Source: Variovorax brevis (GTDB lineage: Bacteria > Pseudomonadota > Gammaproteobacteria > Burkholderiales > Burkholderiaceae_C). Taken from it: DNA of 35,772 nt. Shown piece after piece: positions 8,588-16,672 of this stretch. The stretch spans positions 1-35,772 of the forward strand of contig NZ_JASZYG010000033.1 in assembly GCF_030317105.1 (NCBI RefSeq). The letters run 5' to 3'. The first letter of the stretch is position 1. Each line of letters starts with the position of its first letter. The notes under the pieces are model-generated. The model worked only from the letters and a program-made list of their open reading frames with translations. It had not been told where the DNA came from and did not search any database. Both the position numbers and the translations under genes were made by a program.

Positions 8588-9517
8588 ATGAACGACTTCA
8601 TCAACAGCTTCTGGGCCAATTACGTGGCGGTGATTTCCGTCGCGAGCATCCTTGCCTGCATCCTGCTGCTGTGGCTCACGGCACGCAAGCGTGTGGCGGC
8701 GAGCGCCGACAAAACCACGGGTCACGTATGGGACGAAGACCTGCGCGAAGCGAACAATCCGCTGCCGATGTGGTGGGTGGGGCTGTTCGTCATCACCATC
8801 ATCTTCGGCTTTGCGTACCTGGCCTTCTTTCCCGGACTGGGCAGCTTCAACGGCAAGCTGGGATGGAGCGCGCAGGGCCAGTACCAGTCCGAGGTCGCGC
8901 AGGCCGACAAGGATCTTGCGCCGATCTACGCGGCCTACACGTCCATGCCGGTGGAAGGCATCGCTGCCGACCCCAAGGCAATGGCGATTGGCGAACGCAT
9001 CTTCATGAATAACTGCGCGCAGTGCCACGGTTCGGATGCGCGCGGCAGCAAGGGCTTTCCGAACCTGACCGACACCGACTGGCTGCATGGCGGCACGCCG
9101 GACAAGATCGTGGAGACCATCAACAAGGGACGCACCGGCGTCATGCCACCGATGGGCGCGGCCATCGGCACGGCCGATGAGGTGAGGAACCTGGCCCAGT
9201 ACGTCCTCAGCCTGTCGGGCAGTTCCACCGACTCGGTTGCCGCCGGCCTGGGCAAGTCGAAGTTCACGGCCTGCGCAGCCTGCCACGGCATCGGCGGCAT
9301 CGGCAACCAGGCGATCGGCGCGCCCGCACTGAACGACCGCACCTGGCTGCACGGCTATGGCCAGGAAGCGATCACCTCGATCATCAACAGCGGCAAGCAC
9401 AACGTGATGCCTGCACAGGAAGGGCGGCTGACGCCGGAGCAGATCAAGGTGGTCGCGTCCTATGTGTGGGGCTTGTCGAACAAGCCTGGCGCAGCGGCAC
9501 CCAAGACCTCGCCCTGA
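8588..9517 (+). CDS. ccoP: cbb3-type cytochrome c oxidase subunit III (di-haem)
   Basis: 309 residues. Two N-terminal membrane helices (about 10-32 and 60-82, the second after NNPLPMWWVG) precede two c-type cytochrome domains with CAQCH (Cys143-His147) and CAACH (Cys229-His233). Probable axial Met residues lie in GVMPPMG and HNVMPAQ. It is the periplasmic electron entry subunit of the oxidase. The start lies 10 bases after ccoQ. Confidence 0.96.
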   Translation: MNDFINSFWANYVAVISVASILACILLLWLTARKRVAASADKTTGHVWDEDLREANNPLPMWWVGLFVITIIFGFAYLAFFPGLGSFNGKLGWSAQGQYQSEVAQADKDLAPIYAAYTSMPVEGIAADPKAMAIGERIFMNNCAQCHGSDARGSKGFPNLTDTDWLHGGTPDKIVETINKGRTGVMPPMGAAIGTADEVRNLAQYVLSLSGSSTDSVAAGLGKSKFTACAACHGIGGIGNQAIGAPALNDRTWLHGYGQEAITSIINSGKHNVMPAQEGRLTPEQIKVVASYVWGLSNKPGAAAPKTSP

Positions 9518-9531
9518 GCGCGCGACCTGGC

Positions 9532-10956
9532 ATGTCCGGCTCCGCTCGGCCCCGCAAAGTCGTCCCCATCGCGGTGGAGGCGCAGGACGGCCGCCTGTAC
9601 GAGGCGACGAAGAAGATCTACCCGCGCAGCGTGCGCGGCAACTTCGCCCGCTGGCGCTGGGCGATGGTGTTTGCGACGCAACTGTTCTTCTATGCCACGC
9701 CGTGGTTCCAGTGGGGCGAGCGGCAGGCGCTGCTGTTCGACTTGTCGGCGCGGCGCTTCTACATCTTCAGGCTCGTGCTGTATCCGCAGGACCTGATCTA
9801 CCTGTCGGGCCTGCTGGTGCTGTCCGCGCTGGCGCTCTTCCTGTTCACGGCCGTGGCGGGGAGGCTGTGGTGCGGCTACACCTGTCCGCAGACGGTCTAC
9901 ACCGAGATCTTCATGTGGGTGGAACAGAAGATCGAAGGCACCCGCGTGGCGCGCATCCGCTTGGACGGCGAGCCCTTCTCGATGGAAAAGCTGGTCAAGA
10001 AATGGTTCAAGCACGTCGTGTGGCTGGGCATCGCGCTGTGGACGGGCTTTACTTTCGTGGGCTACTTCACGCCGATCCGCGAACTGGGCATGGCGTTTTT
10101 GCAGACGCGCATGGGCTCGTGGGAAGTGTTCTGGGTCATCTTCTACGGCTTCGCGACCTACGGCAACGCGGGCTTCATGCGCGAGCAGGTGTGCAAGTAC
10201 ATGTGTCCCTATGCACGCTTCCAGAGCGCGATGTTCGACCGCGACACGCTCATCGTGAGCTACGACATCGGTCGGGGCGAGCCGCGTGGAGTGCACGCCA
10301 AGGGACAGGACCATCGGGCGATGGGCCTGGGCGACTGCATCGATTGTTCGTTGTGCGTGCAGGTCTGCCCCACGGGCATCGACATCCGCGATGGGCTGCA
10401 ATACGAGTGCATCGGCTGCGGCCTGTGCGTCGACGCCTGCACCACCGTGATGGACCGCATGGCGCAGCCGCGCGGGCTCATCCGCTATGCCACGGAGAAC
10501 AGCATGGCCGGCGGCTGGACCGGCAAGCAGATGCTGCGCCGCGTCCTGCGGCCGCGCGTGCTGGTCTACAGCGCCGTGCTGCTCGCGCTGGGCATCGCGC
10601 TGCTGGCCAGCCTGGTCGTGCGCGTGCCGCTCAAGGTCGACGTGGTGCGCGACCGCGGCTCGCTGGCGCGCATCGCCGAAGGAGGGCAGCTGGAAAACGT
10701 CTACCGCCTGCAGATCATGAACGCCACCGAGAAGCCGCAAAGCTACCGTCTTTCGGTCAGCGGGCTGGAAGGGTTGCAGGTCGCGCCCGCCGATGGCATC
10801 GAGGTGCCTTCCGCGCAATCGCGTTGGGTGGCGGTGCGGCTGCAGATGCCGGCCGACAAGGCGCCGCCGGGCTCGCATCCGGTCTACGTCGACGTGATCT
10901 CGGCCGACGGAAGCGCCCGCGTTTCCGAGAAGGCCGTCTTCCTGGTGCCCAGATGA
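9532..10956 (+). CDS. ccoG: cytochrome c oxidase accessory protein CcoG (Fe-S, RdxA/FixG family)
   Basis: 474 residues from ATG 9532, chosen because the family begins close to this basic segment; an in-frame ATG at 9466 would overlap ccoP. It has several membrane helices, a membrane-side CGYTCPQTVYTE motif, a CKYMCPYARFQ motif, then two ferredoxin-type 4Fe-4S clusters (CIDCSLCVQVCP and CIGCGLCVDAC). The C-terminal periplasmic immunoglobulin-like half starts near NVYRLQIMN. CcoG is a copper (cupric) reductase needed for cbb3 assembly. Confidence 0.94.
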   Translation: MSGSARPRKVVPIAVEAQDGRLYEATKKIYPRSVRGNFARWRWAMVFATQLFFYATPWFQWGERQALLFDLSARRFYIFRLVLYPQDLIYLSGLLVLSALALFLFTAVAGRLWCGYTCPQTVYTEIFMWVEQKIEGTRVARIRLDGEPFSMEKLVKKWFKHVVWLGIALWTGFTFVGYFTPIRELGMAFLQTRMGSWEVFWVIFYGFATYGNAGFMREQVCKYMCPYARFQSAMFDRDTLIVSYDIGRGEPRGVHAKGQDHRAMGLGDCIDCSLCVQVCPTGIDIRDGLQYECIGCGLCVDACTTVMDRMAQPRGLIRYATENSMAGGWTGKQMLRRVLRPRVLVYSAVLLALGIALLASLVVRVPLKVDVVRDRGSLARIAEGGQLENVYRLQIMNATEKPQSYRLSVSGLEGLQVAPADGIEVPSAQSRWVAVRLQMPADKAPPGSHPVYVDVISADGSARVSEKAVFLVPR

Positions 10957-10976
10957 TGATTCGCAGAGGACAAGAC

Positions 10977-11261
10977 ATGACGAAGCAGCCCGACAACGCG
11001 CCGTGGTGGAAGTTTCCGCTCGTGTGGCTGGTGATCGGCTTGCCCGCGGTCGTGGTGGTCGCCGGCCTGGCCACGGCCTGGCTGGCAGTGAACACCACCG
11101 ACTCGGTGGTGGATGCGGACTACTACCGCAAGGGCGTGGAGATCAATCGAAGCCTGGACGCCAAGGCGCTGATTCCCGCCATGGCCGGGCGCAACCATGC
11201 GATGACGCCGGGCAAGGACTTGCCGGCGCCTGCGACCGCGCCTGCGAAGGCTGCGCCATGA
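10977..11261 (+). CDS. ccoH: FixH/CcoH-family protein, short form
   Basis: 94 residues. One membrane helix (about 14-38) is followed by the FixH signature region DADYYRKGVEINRSLD and an Ala/Pro-rich tail. Typical FixH proteins are about 150-170 residues with a folded periplasmic domain after this point; here that domain is missing, so this is a short version that keeps the anchor and DYYxKG. ATG 10977 has a GAGG site upstream; ATG 10953/10956 in the same frame overlap ccoG. The next gene starts by ATGA overlap. Confidence 0.82.
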   Translation: MTKQPDNAPWWKFPLVWLVIGLPAVVVVAGLATAWLAVNTTDSVVDADYYRKGVEINRSLDAKALIPAMAGRNHAMTPGKDLPAPATAPAKAAP

Positions 11262-11521
11262 TCAGCATTCGCCAATGGATCTCGATACTGTGGCCCGCCT
11301 TCCTGCTGGCATGCCTGATGGAATCGCTGGTGTTCGCCTTCGTCGATCCCACCGAGCTTCGGTGGGGAAGCGAAGGGCTCGGCTACACGCGGCAGGCGAT
11401 CTACTCCACGAGCTTCTTCGTCTTCTGGCTGGTGGGATGCGCCACGAGCGCACTCACGCTGGCCATCGCCACGAAGCCGCCCGCCGACGCGCCTGCTGGC
11501 ATCAGCACCCAGGCGGATTGA
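11258..11521 (+). CDS. small membrane protein at the end of the cco operon
   Basis: 87 residues with two predicted membrane helices (about 8-28 and 48-68). The sequence between them includes DPTELRWGSEGLGYTRQAIYS. It starts by a 4-base ATGA overlap with ccoH, so it belongs to the cco operon. I do not recognise a named family. Its 3' end overlaps the 3' end of fnr on the other strand by 20 bases. A role in oxidase assembly is only inferred from position. Confidence 0.75.
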   Translation: MISIRQWISILWPAFLLACLMESLVFAFVDPTELRWGSEGLGYTRQAIYSTSFFVFWLVGCATSALTLAIATKPPADAPAGISTQAD

Positions 11522-12221
11522 CGATGCGTTCCAGCGCGTCCGCGTCCAGGATGCGCAAGTGCCGCTGTTGCACGTCGAGGATGCCGTCCTCCATGAACTT
11601 CGACAGCATGCGGCTGATGGTCTCGAGCTTGAGCCCGAGGTAGCTGCCGATTTCCTCGCGCGTCATGCGCAACAGCACTTCCGAGCGCGAGAAGCCGCGC
11701 GCATGCAGGCGTTGCACCAGGTTCAGCAGGAAGGCGGCCAGGCGCTCCTCGGCGCGCATGCTGCCCAGCAGCAGCATCACGCCATGCTCGCGCACGATCT
11801 CGCGGCTCATGATCTGGTGTACGTGGCGCTGCAGCGCCGGCACTTCGCGCGACACCTCCTCGATCCGGCCGAAGGGAATCACGCAGACCTCGGCATCTTC
11901 CAGGGCGATCGCGTCGCAGGTGTGATGCTCGTGGACGATGCCGTCCATGCCCATGATCTCGCCGGCCATGTTGAAGCCGGTCACCTGGTCGCGGCCGTCG
12001 TCGCTCGCCACGCAAGTCTTGAAGAAGCCGCTGCGGATCGCATACAGCGCGGTGAAGCGTTCGCCGTTGCGAAACAGCGGCTCGCGCCGCCGCACACGCC
12101 GGCGGTTCGAAACGAGGCCGTCGATGCGCTTGAGTTCATCGGGTTGCAGGCCGACCGGCATGCAGAGTTCCCGAAGGTTGCAGCTGGAGCAGGCGACCTT
12201 GACGTTGTCAGTGGTGGTCAT
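11502..12221 (-). CDS. fnr: oxygen-sensing regulator FNR (4Fe-4S type)
   Basis: 239 residues from ATG 12221 (246 if ATG 12242 is used; neither has a clear ribosome site). The N-terminal cluster ligands Cys11, Cys14, Cys20 (C-x2-C-x5-C) and the distant Cys113 in EVCVIPF match the four ligands of E. coli FNR. A cyclic-nucleotide-binding-like beta roll, dimer helix and C-terminal helix-turn-helix follow. The recognition helix LETISR has Glu200, Ser203 and Arg204, the residues that read TTGAT half-sites. It is the obvious regulator of the boxes in this window. It converges with the cco operon and diverges from hemN. Confidence 0.95.
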   Translation of the reverse strand: MTTTDNVKVACSSCNLRELCMPVGLQPDELKRIDGLVSNRRRVRRREPLFRNGERFTALYAIRSGFFKTCVASDDGRDQVTGFNMAGEIMGMDGIVHEHHTCDAIALEDAEVCVIPFGRIEEVSREVPALQRHVHQIMSREIVREHGVMLLLGSMRAEERLAAFLLNLVQRLHARGFSRSEVLLRMTREEIGSYLGLKLETISRMLSKFMEDGILDVQQRHLRILDADALERIVNPPGC

Positions 12222-12273
12222 ACGTGGCTTGAATGGATGCATCCGATTCTGGTCGGCAGAAGGTGAAGCGGGT

Positions 12274-12287
12274 TTGATGCAGGTCAA
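12274..12287 (+). promoter_or_regulatory. FNR box between fnr and hemN (one mismatch)
   Basis: TTGATGCAGGTCAA, 9 of the 10 half-site bases of TTGAT-N4-ATCAA. For hemN the predicted start is about 12322, 26 bases before ATG 12348. On the other strand it would give a start at about 12239, just upstream of fnr ATG 12221, so auto-regulation is also possible. Confidence 0.78.
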
Positions 12288-12347
12288 GGCACGGCGCGCG
12301 CATTGACGGACCATTGACCACTTCCTTCCGAGTGCGAGCCAGTCCCG

Positions 12348-13766
12348 ATGTCGATCATCTGCATGCCAGCCCAAGCCCCCGCTCGCCACGCGCTGCCGTC
12401 GCACAAGCTGCTGGAGCGCTTCGACATCGCCGGCCCGCGCTACACCTCGTACCCGACGGCAGACCGTTTCGTGGAAGCCTTCGACGCAGGCGACTATGCA
12501 CAGGCCCTGCGGCAGCGGCGCAGCGCCGGCGCGCATGCGGTGCCCTTGTCGCTCTACGTGCACGTTCCCTTCTGCGCCTCGCTTTGCTACTTCTGCGCGT
12601 GCAACAAGATCGTCACGCGCCACCAGGGCAGGGCGGACGTCTACATCGACCACCTGGCGCGTGAAGTGCAGCTGCAGACCGCGCAGCTCGGCGCCGGTGC
12701 GCCCATCCGCCAGTTGCATCTGGGCGGCGGCTCTCCCACCTTTCTCGACGATGCGCAACTGGGACGCTTGATGGCCGTGCTCAGCGACTCGTTTGCGTTC
12801 GCACGCGACGCGGAGCGGTCGATCGAGGTCGATCCCCGCACGGTCGATGCGCAACGCCTCGCGAACCTCGCGGCGCTCGGCTTCAACCGCCTGAGCTTCG
12901 GCGTGCAGGACTTCGACCCCGACGTGCAGAAAGCCGTCCATCGCGTGCAGCCTGCCAGCCAGGTGTTCGACTTGATGGCGGCCGCGCGGGCGCTGGCCTT
13001 CGATTCCGTCAACGTCGACCTGATCTACGGCCTGCCGCTGCAGACGGCCGAGACCTTCGAGCAGACGCTGGAACAGGTCTGCGCACTGCGGCCCGACCGG
13101 ATTGCGCTCTATTCCTACGCGCACCTGCCCGAGCGCTTCAAGGCGCAGCGGCGCATCCAGGTCGGGCAGTTGCCGCCGGCTGCGGACAAGCTCCAGATGC
13201 TGTCGCGCGCCATCGAGGTGTTGTGCGCCGCGGGCTATGTCTACATCGGAATGGACCACTTCGCCCTGCCCGAAGACGCACTGGCCGTGGCCAGGCGGCA
13301 AGGCCGGCTGCACCGCAATTTCCAGGGCTACAGCACGCAACCCGATGGCGACCTGGTGGCGCTGGGCGTGTCGGCCATCGGCCACATCGGCGCCACCTAC
13401 AGCCAGAACACGAAGTCGCTGGAGGAGTACTACGACTTCCTCGGCCAAGGGCGCCTGCCGGTCGTGCGCGGCCTGGCCCTCACGCGCGAAGACGTACTGC
13501 GCCGTTCCGTGATCATGGCCATCATGTGCCAGGGGCACCTCGACTTCGAGGCGATGGGGCAGGCGCACCTGGTCGACTTCCGCGATCACTTTGCGACCGA
13601 GTTCGCGGCGCTGGGGCCGCTGATGGCCCAGGGCCTGGTGAAGCTGAGCGACCACGACCTCGAAGTCACCCCCATGGGCTGGTTCTTCGTGCGCGCGATT
13701 GCCATGGTCTTCGACCGCTACCTGCAGGCCGACCGCAACCGCGCGCGCTTCTCGCGCGTCGTGTGA
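12348..13766 (+). CDS. hemN: oxygen-independent coproporphyrinogen III oxidase
   Basis: 472 residues. Radical-SAM enzyme that makes protoporphyrinogen IX without O2. The radical-SAM cluster motif CASLCYFCACN (C-x3-C-x2-C, plus the extra Cys typical of HemN) lies after YVHVPF. GGGSPTFL, the NRLSFGVQDFDP region and the C-terminal HemN domain (IMAIMCQGHLDFEAMG) are present. It is the full-length HemN type, not the shorter HemW. The FNR-type box upstream fits induction at low oxygen to supply haem for the oxidase. The stop overlaps the next ATG by one base. Confidence 0.96.
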   Translation: MSIICMPAQAPARHALPSHKLLERFDIAGPRYTSYPTADRFVEAFDAGDYAQALRQRRSAGAHAVPLSLYVHVPFCASLCYFCACNKIVTRHQGRADVYIDHLAREVQLQTAQLGAGAPIRQLHLGGGSPTFLDDAQLGRLMAVLSDSFAFARDAERSIEVDPRTVDAQRLANLAALGFNRLSFGVQDFDPDVQKAVHRVQPASQVFDLMAAARALAFDSVNVDLIYGLPLQTAETFEQTLEQVCALRPDRIALYSYAHLPERFKAQRRIQVGQLPPAADKLQMLSRAIEVLCAAGYVYIGMDHFALPEDALAVARRQGRLHRNFQGYSTQPDGDLVALGVSAIGHIGATYSQNTKSLEEYYDFLGQGRLPVVRGLALTREDVLRRSVIMAIMCQGHLDFEAMGQAHLVDFRDHFATEFAALGPLMAQGLVKLSDHDLEVTPMGWFFVRAIAMVFDRYLQADRNRARFSRVV

Positions 13767-14476
13767 TGCAGCTTGCCCTGGCCGGCGCAGCGCTCGCGAT
13801 GGGATTGGCGGGCGGGCCGCATTGTGTGGCGATGTGCGGTGCGGCTTCGGCGGGTGTGATCCGGCTGGTGCGGGCGCCGGTGAGTGCGAATGCCGGCGCC
13901 ACGGCGTTGTCGCGGGGGCTTTCTGCGACGCTGGCCTTTCATGTTGGTCGGGTTGCAAGCTATGCGGTGGCCGGTGCCGCGGTCGCCATGGCCGCGCAGT
14001 CGCTTGCCTTCGCGAGCGTTCACGTTGCGGCAGTGAGGCCGTTGTGGGTCATGTTTCATGCGGCGCTGCTTGCGTGGGGCGTTGCACTGATGGTGCTGGG
14101 GCGGCAGCCAGCGTGGGCGCACGACCTGGGACGCGAGTTGGCCGGTCGCGTTCGACGCCACACGCGCTCGGGCTTCGGCGTGCTTGCTACGGGTGCGCTG
14201 TGGGTGTTGATGCCCTGCGGCTTGCTCTATTCGGCCCTGGCGTTGGCCAGCCTGGGCAACGGGCCGTTCGAAGGCGCGATTGCGATGGTCCTCTTTGCGC
14301 TGGGCAGCGGTTTGACGCTGGTGACCGCACCCTGGCTGTGGCAACGGCTTCGGGCCCGCATGGCACGGTCAGCGGACGGGTGGGGCGCACGGATGGCTGG
14401 CGTGCTGCTTGCGGCGCTGGCGGCGCAGGCCTTGTGGATGGACCTGGGTCAGGAGATTCTGGATCTTTGCCGTTGA
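13766..14476 (+). CDS. TauE/SafE-like (UreH/DsbD-type) membrane protein of the cbb3 locus
   Basis: 236 residues with about six membrane helices. Near the N-terminus GGPHCVAMCGA gives a C-x3-C pair with adjacent His, and ALWVLMPCGLLYSAL forms a second conserved Pro-Cys-Gly segment; both are typical of the membrane proteins annotated as sulfite exporter TauE/SafE or cytochrome c biogenesis DsbD-like found beside cco genes. Such proteins are linked to copper supply or thiol chemistry for the oxidase; the exact role here is inferred. ATG 13766 overlaps the hemN stop, so it is co-translated with hemN. Confidence 0.85.
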   Translation: MQLALAGAALAMGLAGGPHCVAMCGAASAGVIRLVRAPVSANAGATALSRGLSATLAFHVGRVASYAVAGAAVAMAAQSLAFASVHVAAVRPLWVMFHAALLAWGVALMVLGRQPAWAHDLGRELAGRVRRHTRSGFGVLATGALWVLMPCGLLYSALALASLGNGPFEGAIAMVLFALGSGLTLVTAPWLWQRLRARMARSADGWGARMAGVLLAALAAQALWMDLGQEILDLCR

Positions 14477-14491
14477 GTGGCCAGAGTCTCC

Positions 14492-14785
14492 CTAATGTTC
14501 CGTCGACTCAGCATCGACTTGCACCGCATCCACCGATTTCCCGGGAAGGTTCTCTGCCAGCGCGCAGGTGCGCGTTCCCACAGCCGCCTTGCCGCTCGCC
14601 GTCACGCACGTCACCGTGGCATGCCCCGCGTAGCTGGTACGACCTCGCAGGTGCAGGACGGGAGGGATGTCCGCTTCGATGAGCCTGGCAGCACGGAGCA
14701 CGCGACATCTCTCGATGTCGTCGTTCCCGTCGAGCTCTGTCGGAAGCTGAGCGCAGCTCAGGCGCACGAGCAGGTGCATGGGCAT
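14492..14785 (-). CDS. hypothetical protein, 97 residues
   Basis: Start ATG 14785 has an AAGGAG ribosome site 8 bases upstream, which makes it a credible gene although I do not recognise the family. The protein is soluble, begins MPMHLLVRLSCAQ and has a central RGRTSYAGHATVTCVTASGK segment, with four Cys and no signal peptide. It converges with the SafE-like gene (16-base gap). No function is proposed. Confidence 0.6.
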   Translation of the reverse strand: MPMHLLVRLSCAQLPTELDGNDDIERCRVLRAARLIEADIPPVLHLRGRTSYAGHATVTCVTASGKAAVGTRTCALAENLPGKSVDAVQVDAESTEH

Positions 14786-14839
14786 TGCTGCCACTCCTTG
14801 GCTTGGTCCGCTTCCAACAGAACACTTTTGAAGTGGACG

Positions 14840-14858
14840 CAACGGTGCATAACCGTTG
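14840..14858. promoter_or_regulatory. inverted repeat upstream of the 97-aa gene
   Basis: CAACGGT and ACCGTTG arms (7 bp, perfect) with a 5-base spacer, 55-73 bases upstream of ATG 14785 on the minus strand. The position fits an operator or activator site. Apart from this, the 266-base gap 14786-15051 shows nothing I can support as a gene. Confidence 0.4.
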
Positions 14859-15051
14859 AGCATGCGCAAACTGCGCGAGCCGGTCTGTACGCTGCCGCAC
14901 ATCTGATGAATGGAATTGGGGCCGAGCGCTTTTGCATGAGCCGACAGGCGCCTCGTTCTCTACGGACATTCAACCTGATTCGTCGTGTTCAACGTACCGT
15001 CGACATGGAGGCAGTGCCCGCCTGTCCAGCGCATGTGCAAGTCCGCACCCC

Positions 15052-15834
15052 TCAATCCTTCCAGTTCCTCCCCAGCGGCCCCCTCAACAAACCGCGTGAC
15101 CGCGGCAAGTCCCTCAACAACGGCGGCACCGACAGCCCGAGAAGCAGCGCCGCAAGCGGCACCACGAAAACAAATCCCGCGTACTTGAAGCCCAGCGCGC
15201 CCGTCCCCCCGCCCAACACGAACATCGCGACCAAACCGCCGGTGATACCCATCCGGCGAAGATTGAGCTCGTGCAGCATGCGCGGCGGCAGCCTGCCGCT
15301 GCGGGCCCAGTAGAAGCGCTTGCCCAGCTCCATGCCGAGATCCGTGATGTTGCCGGTCATGTGCGTCGTGCGCACGCTGCCGCCGGAGGTCTTGGAGCCC
15401 ACGGCGTTCTGGAGGCCCATGATGAAAGACAGGAGCAGCACGGTGAGCGGCACGGCAAAGGGCGTGGACCATGTCAGCGTGATGGCGCCGGCCAGCCCGA
15501 AGGGAAACATGAGTGCCGCCTCCAGCAGCAGTGGCAGCGCATAGACGCTGTGCAGGCGATGGTGGCGGCTCCAGTTGACCAGGATGGCGCAGACCGCCGC
15601 GCCCGAGGTGAACGCCAGGATGGCACCCACGGCGTTCAGCACCAGCGTGATGTTTCCGAGCACCAGTCCGTCGGCCACCTGCGACGCGAATCCCGTCATG
15701 TGCGAGGTGTACATGCGAAGCACGAGAAATCCCCCGGCATTCACTGCGCCGGCGTTGAAGGCGAGCAGCAAGCCCAGCCACACGTTCGTCGAGGGCGCGC
15801 GATGGCGATTGGTCAGCAGGAGAAGACGACGCAT
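15052..15834 (-). CDS. YoaK/DUF1275-family membrane protein
   Basis: 260 residues with about six membrane helices. Family markers are NAGAVNAGGFLVL and YTSHMTGFASQVADGL near the N-terminus and TTHMTGNITDLGMELG in the second half, the repeated 'TGN/TGF' helix ends of DUF1275 (YoaK). The molecular function of the family is not established. ATG 15834 lies 22 bases from a transcript start predicted from the palindrome at 15891-15904 and a TCCAAT -10-like element at 15863-15868. It is divergent from the universal stress protein gene. Confidence 0.88.
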   Translation of the reverse strand: MRRLLLLTNRHRAPSTNVWLGLLLAFNAGAVNAGGFLVLRMYTSHMTGFASQVADGLVLGNITLVLNAVGAILAFTSGAAVCAILVNWSRHHRLHSVYALPLLLEAALMFPFGLAGAITLTWSTPFAVPLTVLLLSFIMGLQNAVGSKTSGGSVRTTHMTGNITDLGMELGKRFYWARSGRLPPRMLHELNLRRMGITGGLVAMFVLGGGTGALGFKYAGFVFVVPLAALLLGLSVPPLLRDLPRSRGLLRGPLGRNWKD

Positions 15835-15890
15835 CCAGGCCTTTCAGTGAATCCACTTCGCAATTGGAAGCGGCGCAACAGTTGATCTGT

Positions 15891-15904
15891 TTGCGCTGGC
15901 GCAA
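15891..15904. promoter_or_regulatory. variant Crp/Fnr-type palindrome between DUF1275 and uspA genes
   Basis: TTGCGCTGGCGCAA keeps TTG-N8-CAA with the same 14-base geometry as an FNR box but has CG in place of AT in each half (TTGCG-N4-CGCAA). The arms extend one more base each side (15890-15905). With a -41.5 centre it would give starts about 22 bases before the DUF1275 ATG and about 37 bases before the uspA ATG at 15976. Confidence 0.45.
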
Positions 15905-15975
15905 AGCTTTTTCTTGGCGCATGGCCGACCATGTGCACAGCTTCCCCGATTCGCTATTGGAAAGAAAAGGCGCAC

Positions 15976-16398
15976 ATGAAAATCCTGCTTGCCGTGGACG
16001 GCAGCGAATACACGCGGCGCATGCTGTCTTTCGTGACCACGCACAAGGACTGGTTCGGTGAAGCCAGCCACTGCACCGTCTTTTACGGCGTGCTCGCCGT
16101 GCCACACCGGGCCGCAGCTTTCGCCGGGCCGGACCTGGTCCATGCCTACTACAACGACGACGCCACGGCGGTGCTCGACCCGGTGCGCGATTTCCTGGCG
16201 GGGCACGGCATCGAGGCGAAGTACGTCCACGAAGTGGGCCACCCCGCCGCAGCCATCGCCAAGCTGGCCGAAGACGGCCAGTTCGACCTCGTCGTGGTCG
16301 GCTCGCACGGGCACGGTGCCTTCAGGAACCTCGTGCTCGGATCGGTGGCCACCAAGGTGCTGGCCAGTTGCAGCGTGCCGGTGCTGGTGGTGCGCTGA
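15976..16398 (+). CDS. universal stress protein, UspA family
   Basis: 140 residues. It starts MKILLAVDGSEYTRR and ends with the nucleotide-binding pattern GSHGHGAFRNLVLGSVATKVL (G-2x-G-9x-G(S/T)) and VPVLVVR, so it is an ATP-binding type UspA domain. Start ATG 15976 is chosen over an open frame to 15931 because it begins at strand beta-1 and has AAAGG upstream. It is followed after 24 bases by the 30-aa membrane peptide gene. Confidence 0.9.
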   Translation: MKILLAVDGSEYTRRMLSFVTTHKDWFGEASHCTVFYGVLAVPHRAAAFAGPDLVHAYYNDDATAVLDPVRDFLAGHGIEAKYVHEVGHPAAAIAKLAEDGQFDLVVVGSHGHGAFRNLVLGSVATKVLASCSVPVLVVR

Positions 16399-16422
16399 AG
16401 CACGCGTGCAGGAGAAGTTGCC

Positions 16423-16515
16423 ATGAAAACTCAAGCCGTCGTCCAACTCATTGGATTCGTCCTGCTCACCCTTTGCGCGACAGCCTTGCTCATCGCGGCC
16501 GGCCTGAACGGCTAG
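16423..16515 (+). CDS. 30-residue single-helix membrane peptide
   Basis: ATG 16423 has a near-ideal AGGAGA ribosome site 8 bases upstream and lies 24 bases after the uspA stop. The product has a charged start (MKTQ) and then one hydrophobic helix across residues 5-27 (VVQLIGFVLLTLC, ATALLIAAG), ending in LNG. Size and layout are those of small membrane proteins that bind larger membrane complexes (CcoM, CydX type), but no sequence identity to those is claimed. It is likely co-transcribed with uspA. Confidence 0.6.
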   Translation: MKTQAVVQLIGFVLLTLCATALLIAAGLNG

Positions 16516-16543
16516 CAGCGTCAGACATGCGGCGACTCTTTCA

Positions 16544-16672
16544 TCATGAATCGATCGCCAGCAGCCGGTCGATGAAAGCCAATTGTCCTTCGTGAATGCG
16601 ACTGCGCGCCGCTTCGGGCGTGAACCCGAGCGCAAGGCCCGTGACCGGCGCAGCGCCCGATGGCTTGTTCAT
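16544..16672 (-). CDS. possible 42-residue protein translationally coupled to uspA
   Basis: ATG 16672-16670 overlaps the stop codon of the minus-strand uspA gene (ATGA), and AGGAG directly precedes it. The product starts MNKPSGAAPVTG, continues LGFTPEAARSRIHEGQ and ends FIDRLLAIDS; it is soluble and amphipathic. I do not recognise it. It is supported by the overlap and by its filling the space between two convergent genes, but could be chance. Confidence 0.4.
   Translation of the reverse strand: MNKPSGAAPVTGLALGFTPEAARSRIHEGQLAFIDRLLAIDS

Noticed and set aside
12243..13958. Long upstream extension of the fnr frame
   Set aside because: The part before 12242 runs antisense to hemN and resembles no protein; real FNR proteins begin shortly before the Cys motif.
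14900..15051. Small ORF downstream of the DUF1275 gene
   Set aside because: No ribosome site and no convincing start; best seen as non-coding.
15882..15895. TTGATCTGTTTGCG as an FNR box
   Set aside because: Only one half matches; the overlapping palindrome at 15891-15904 is more symmetric.
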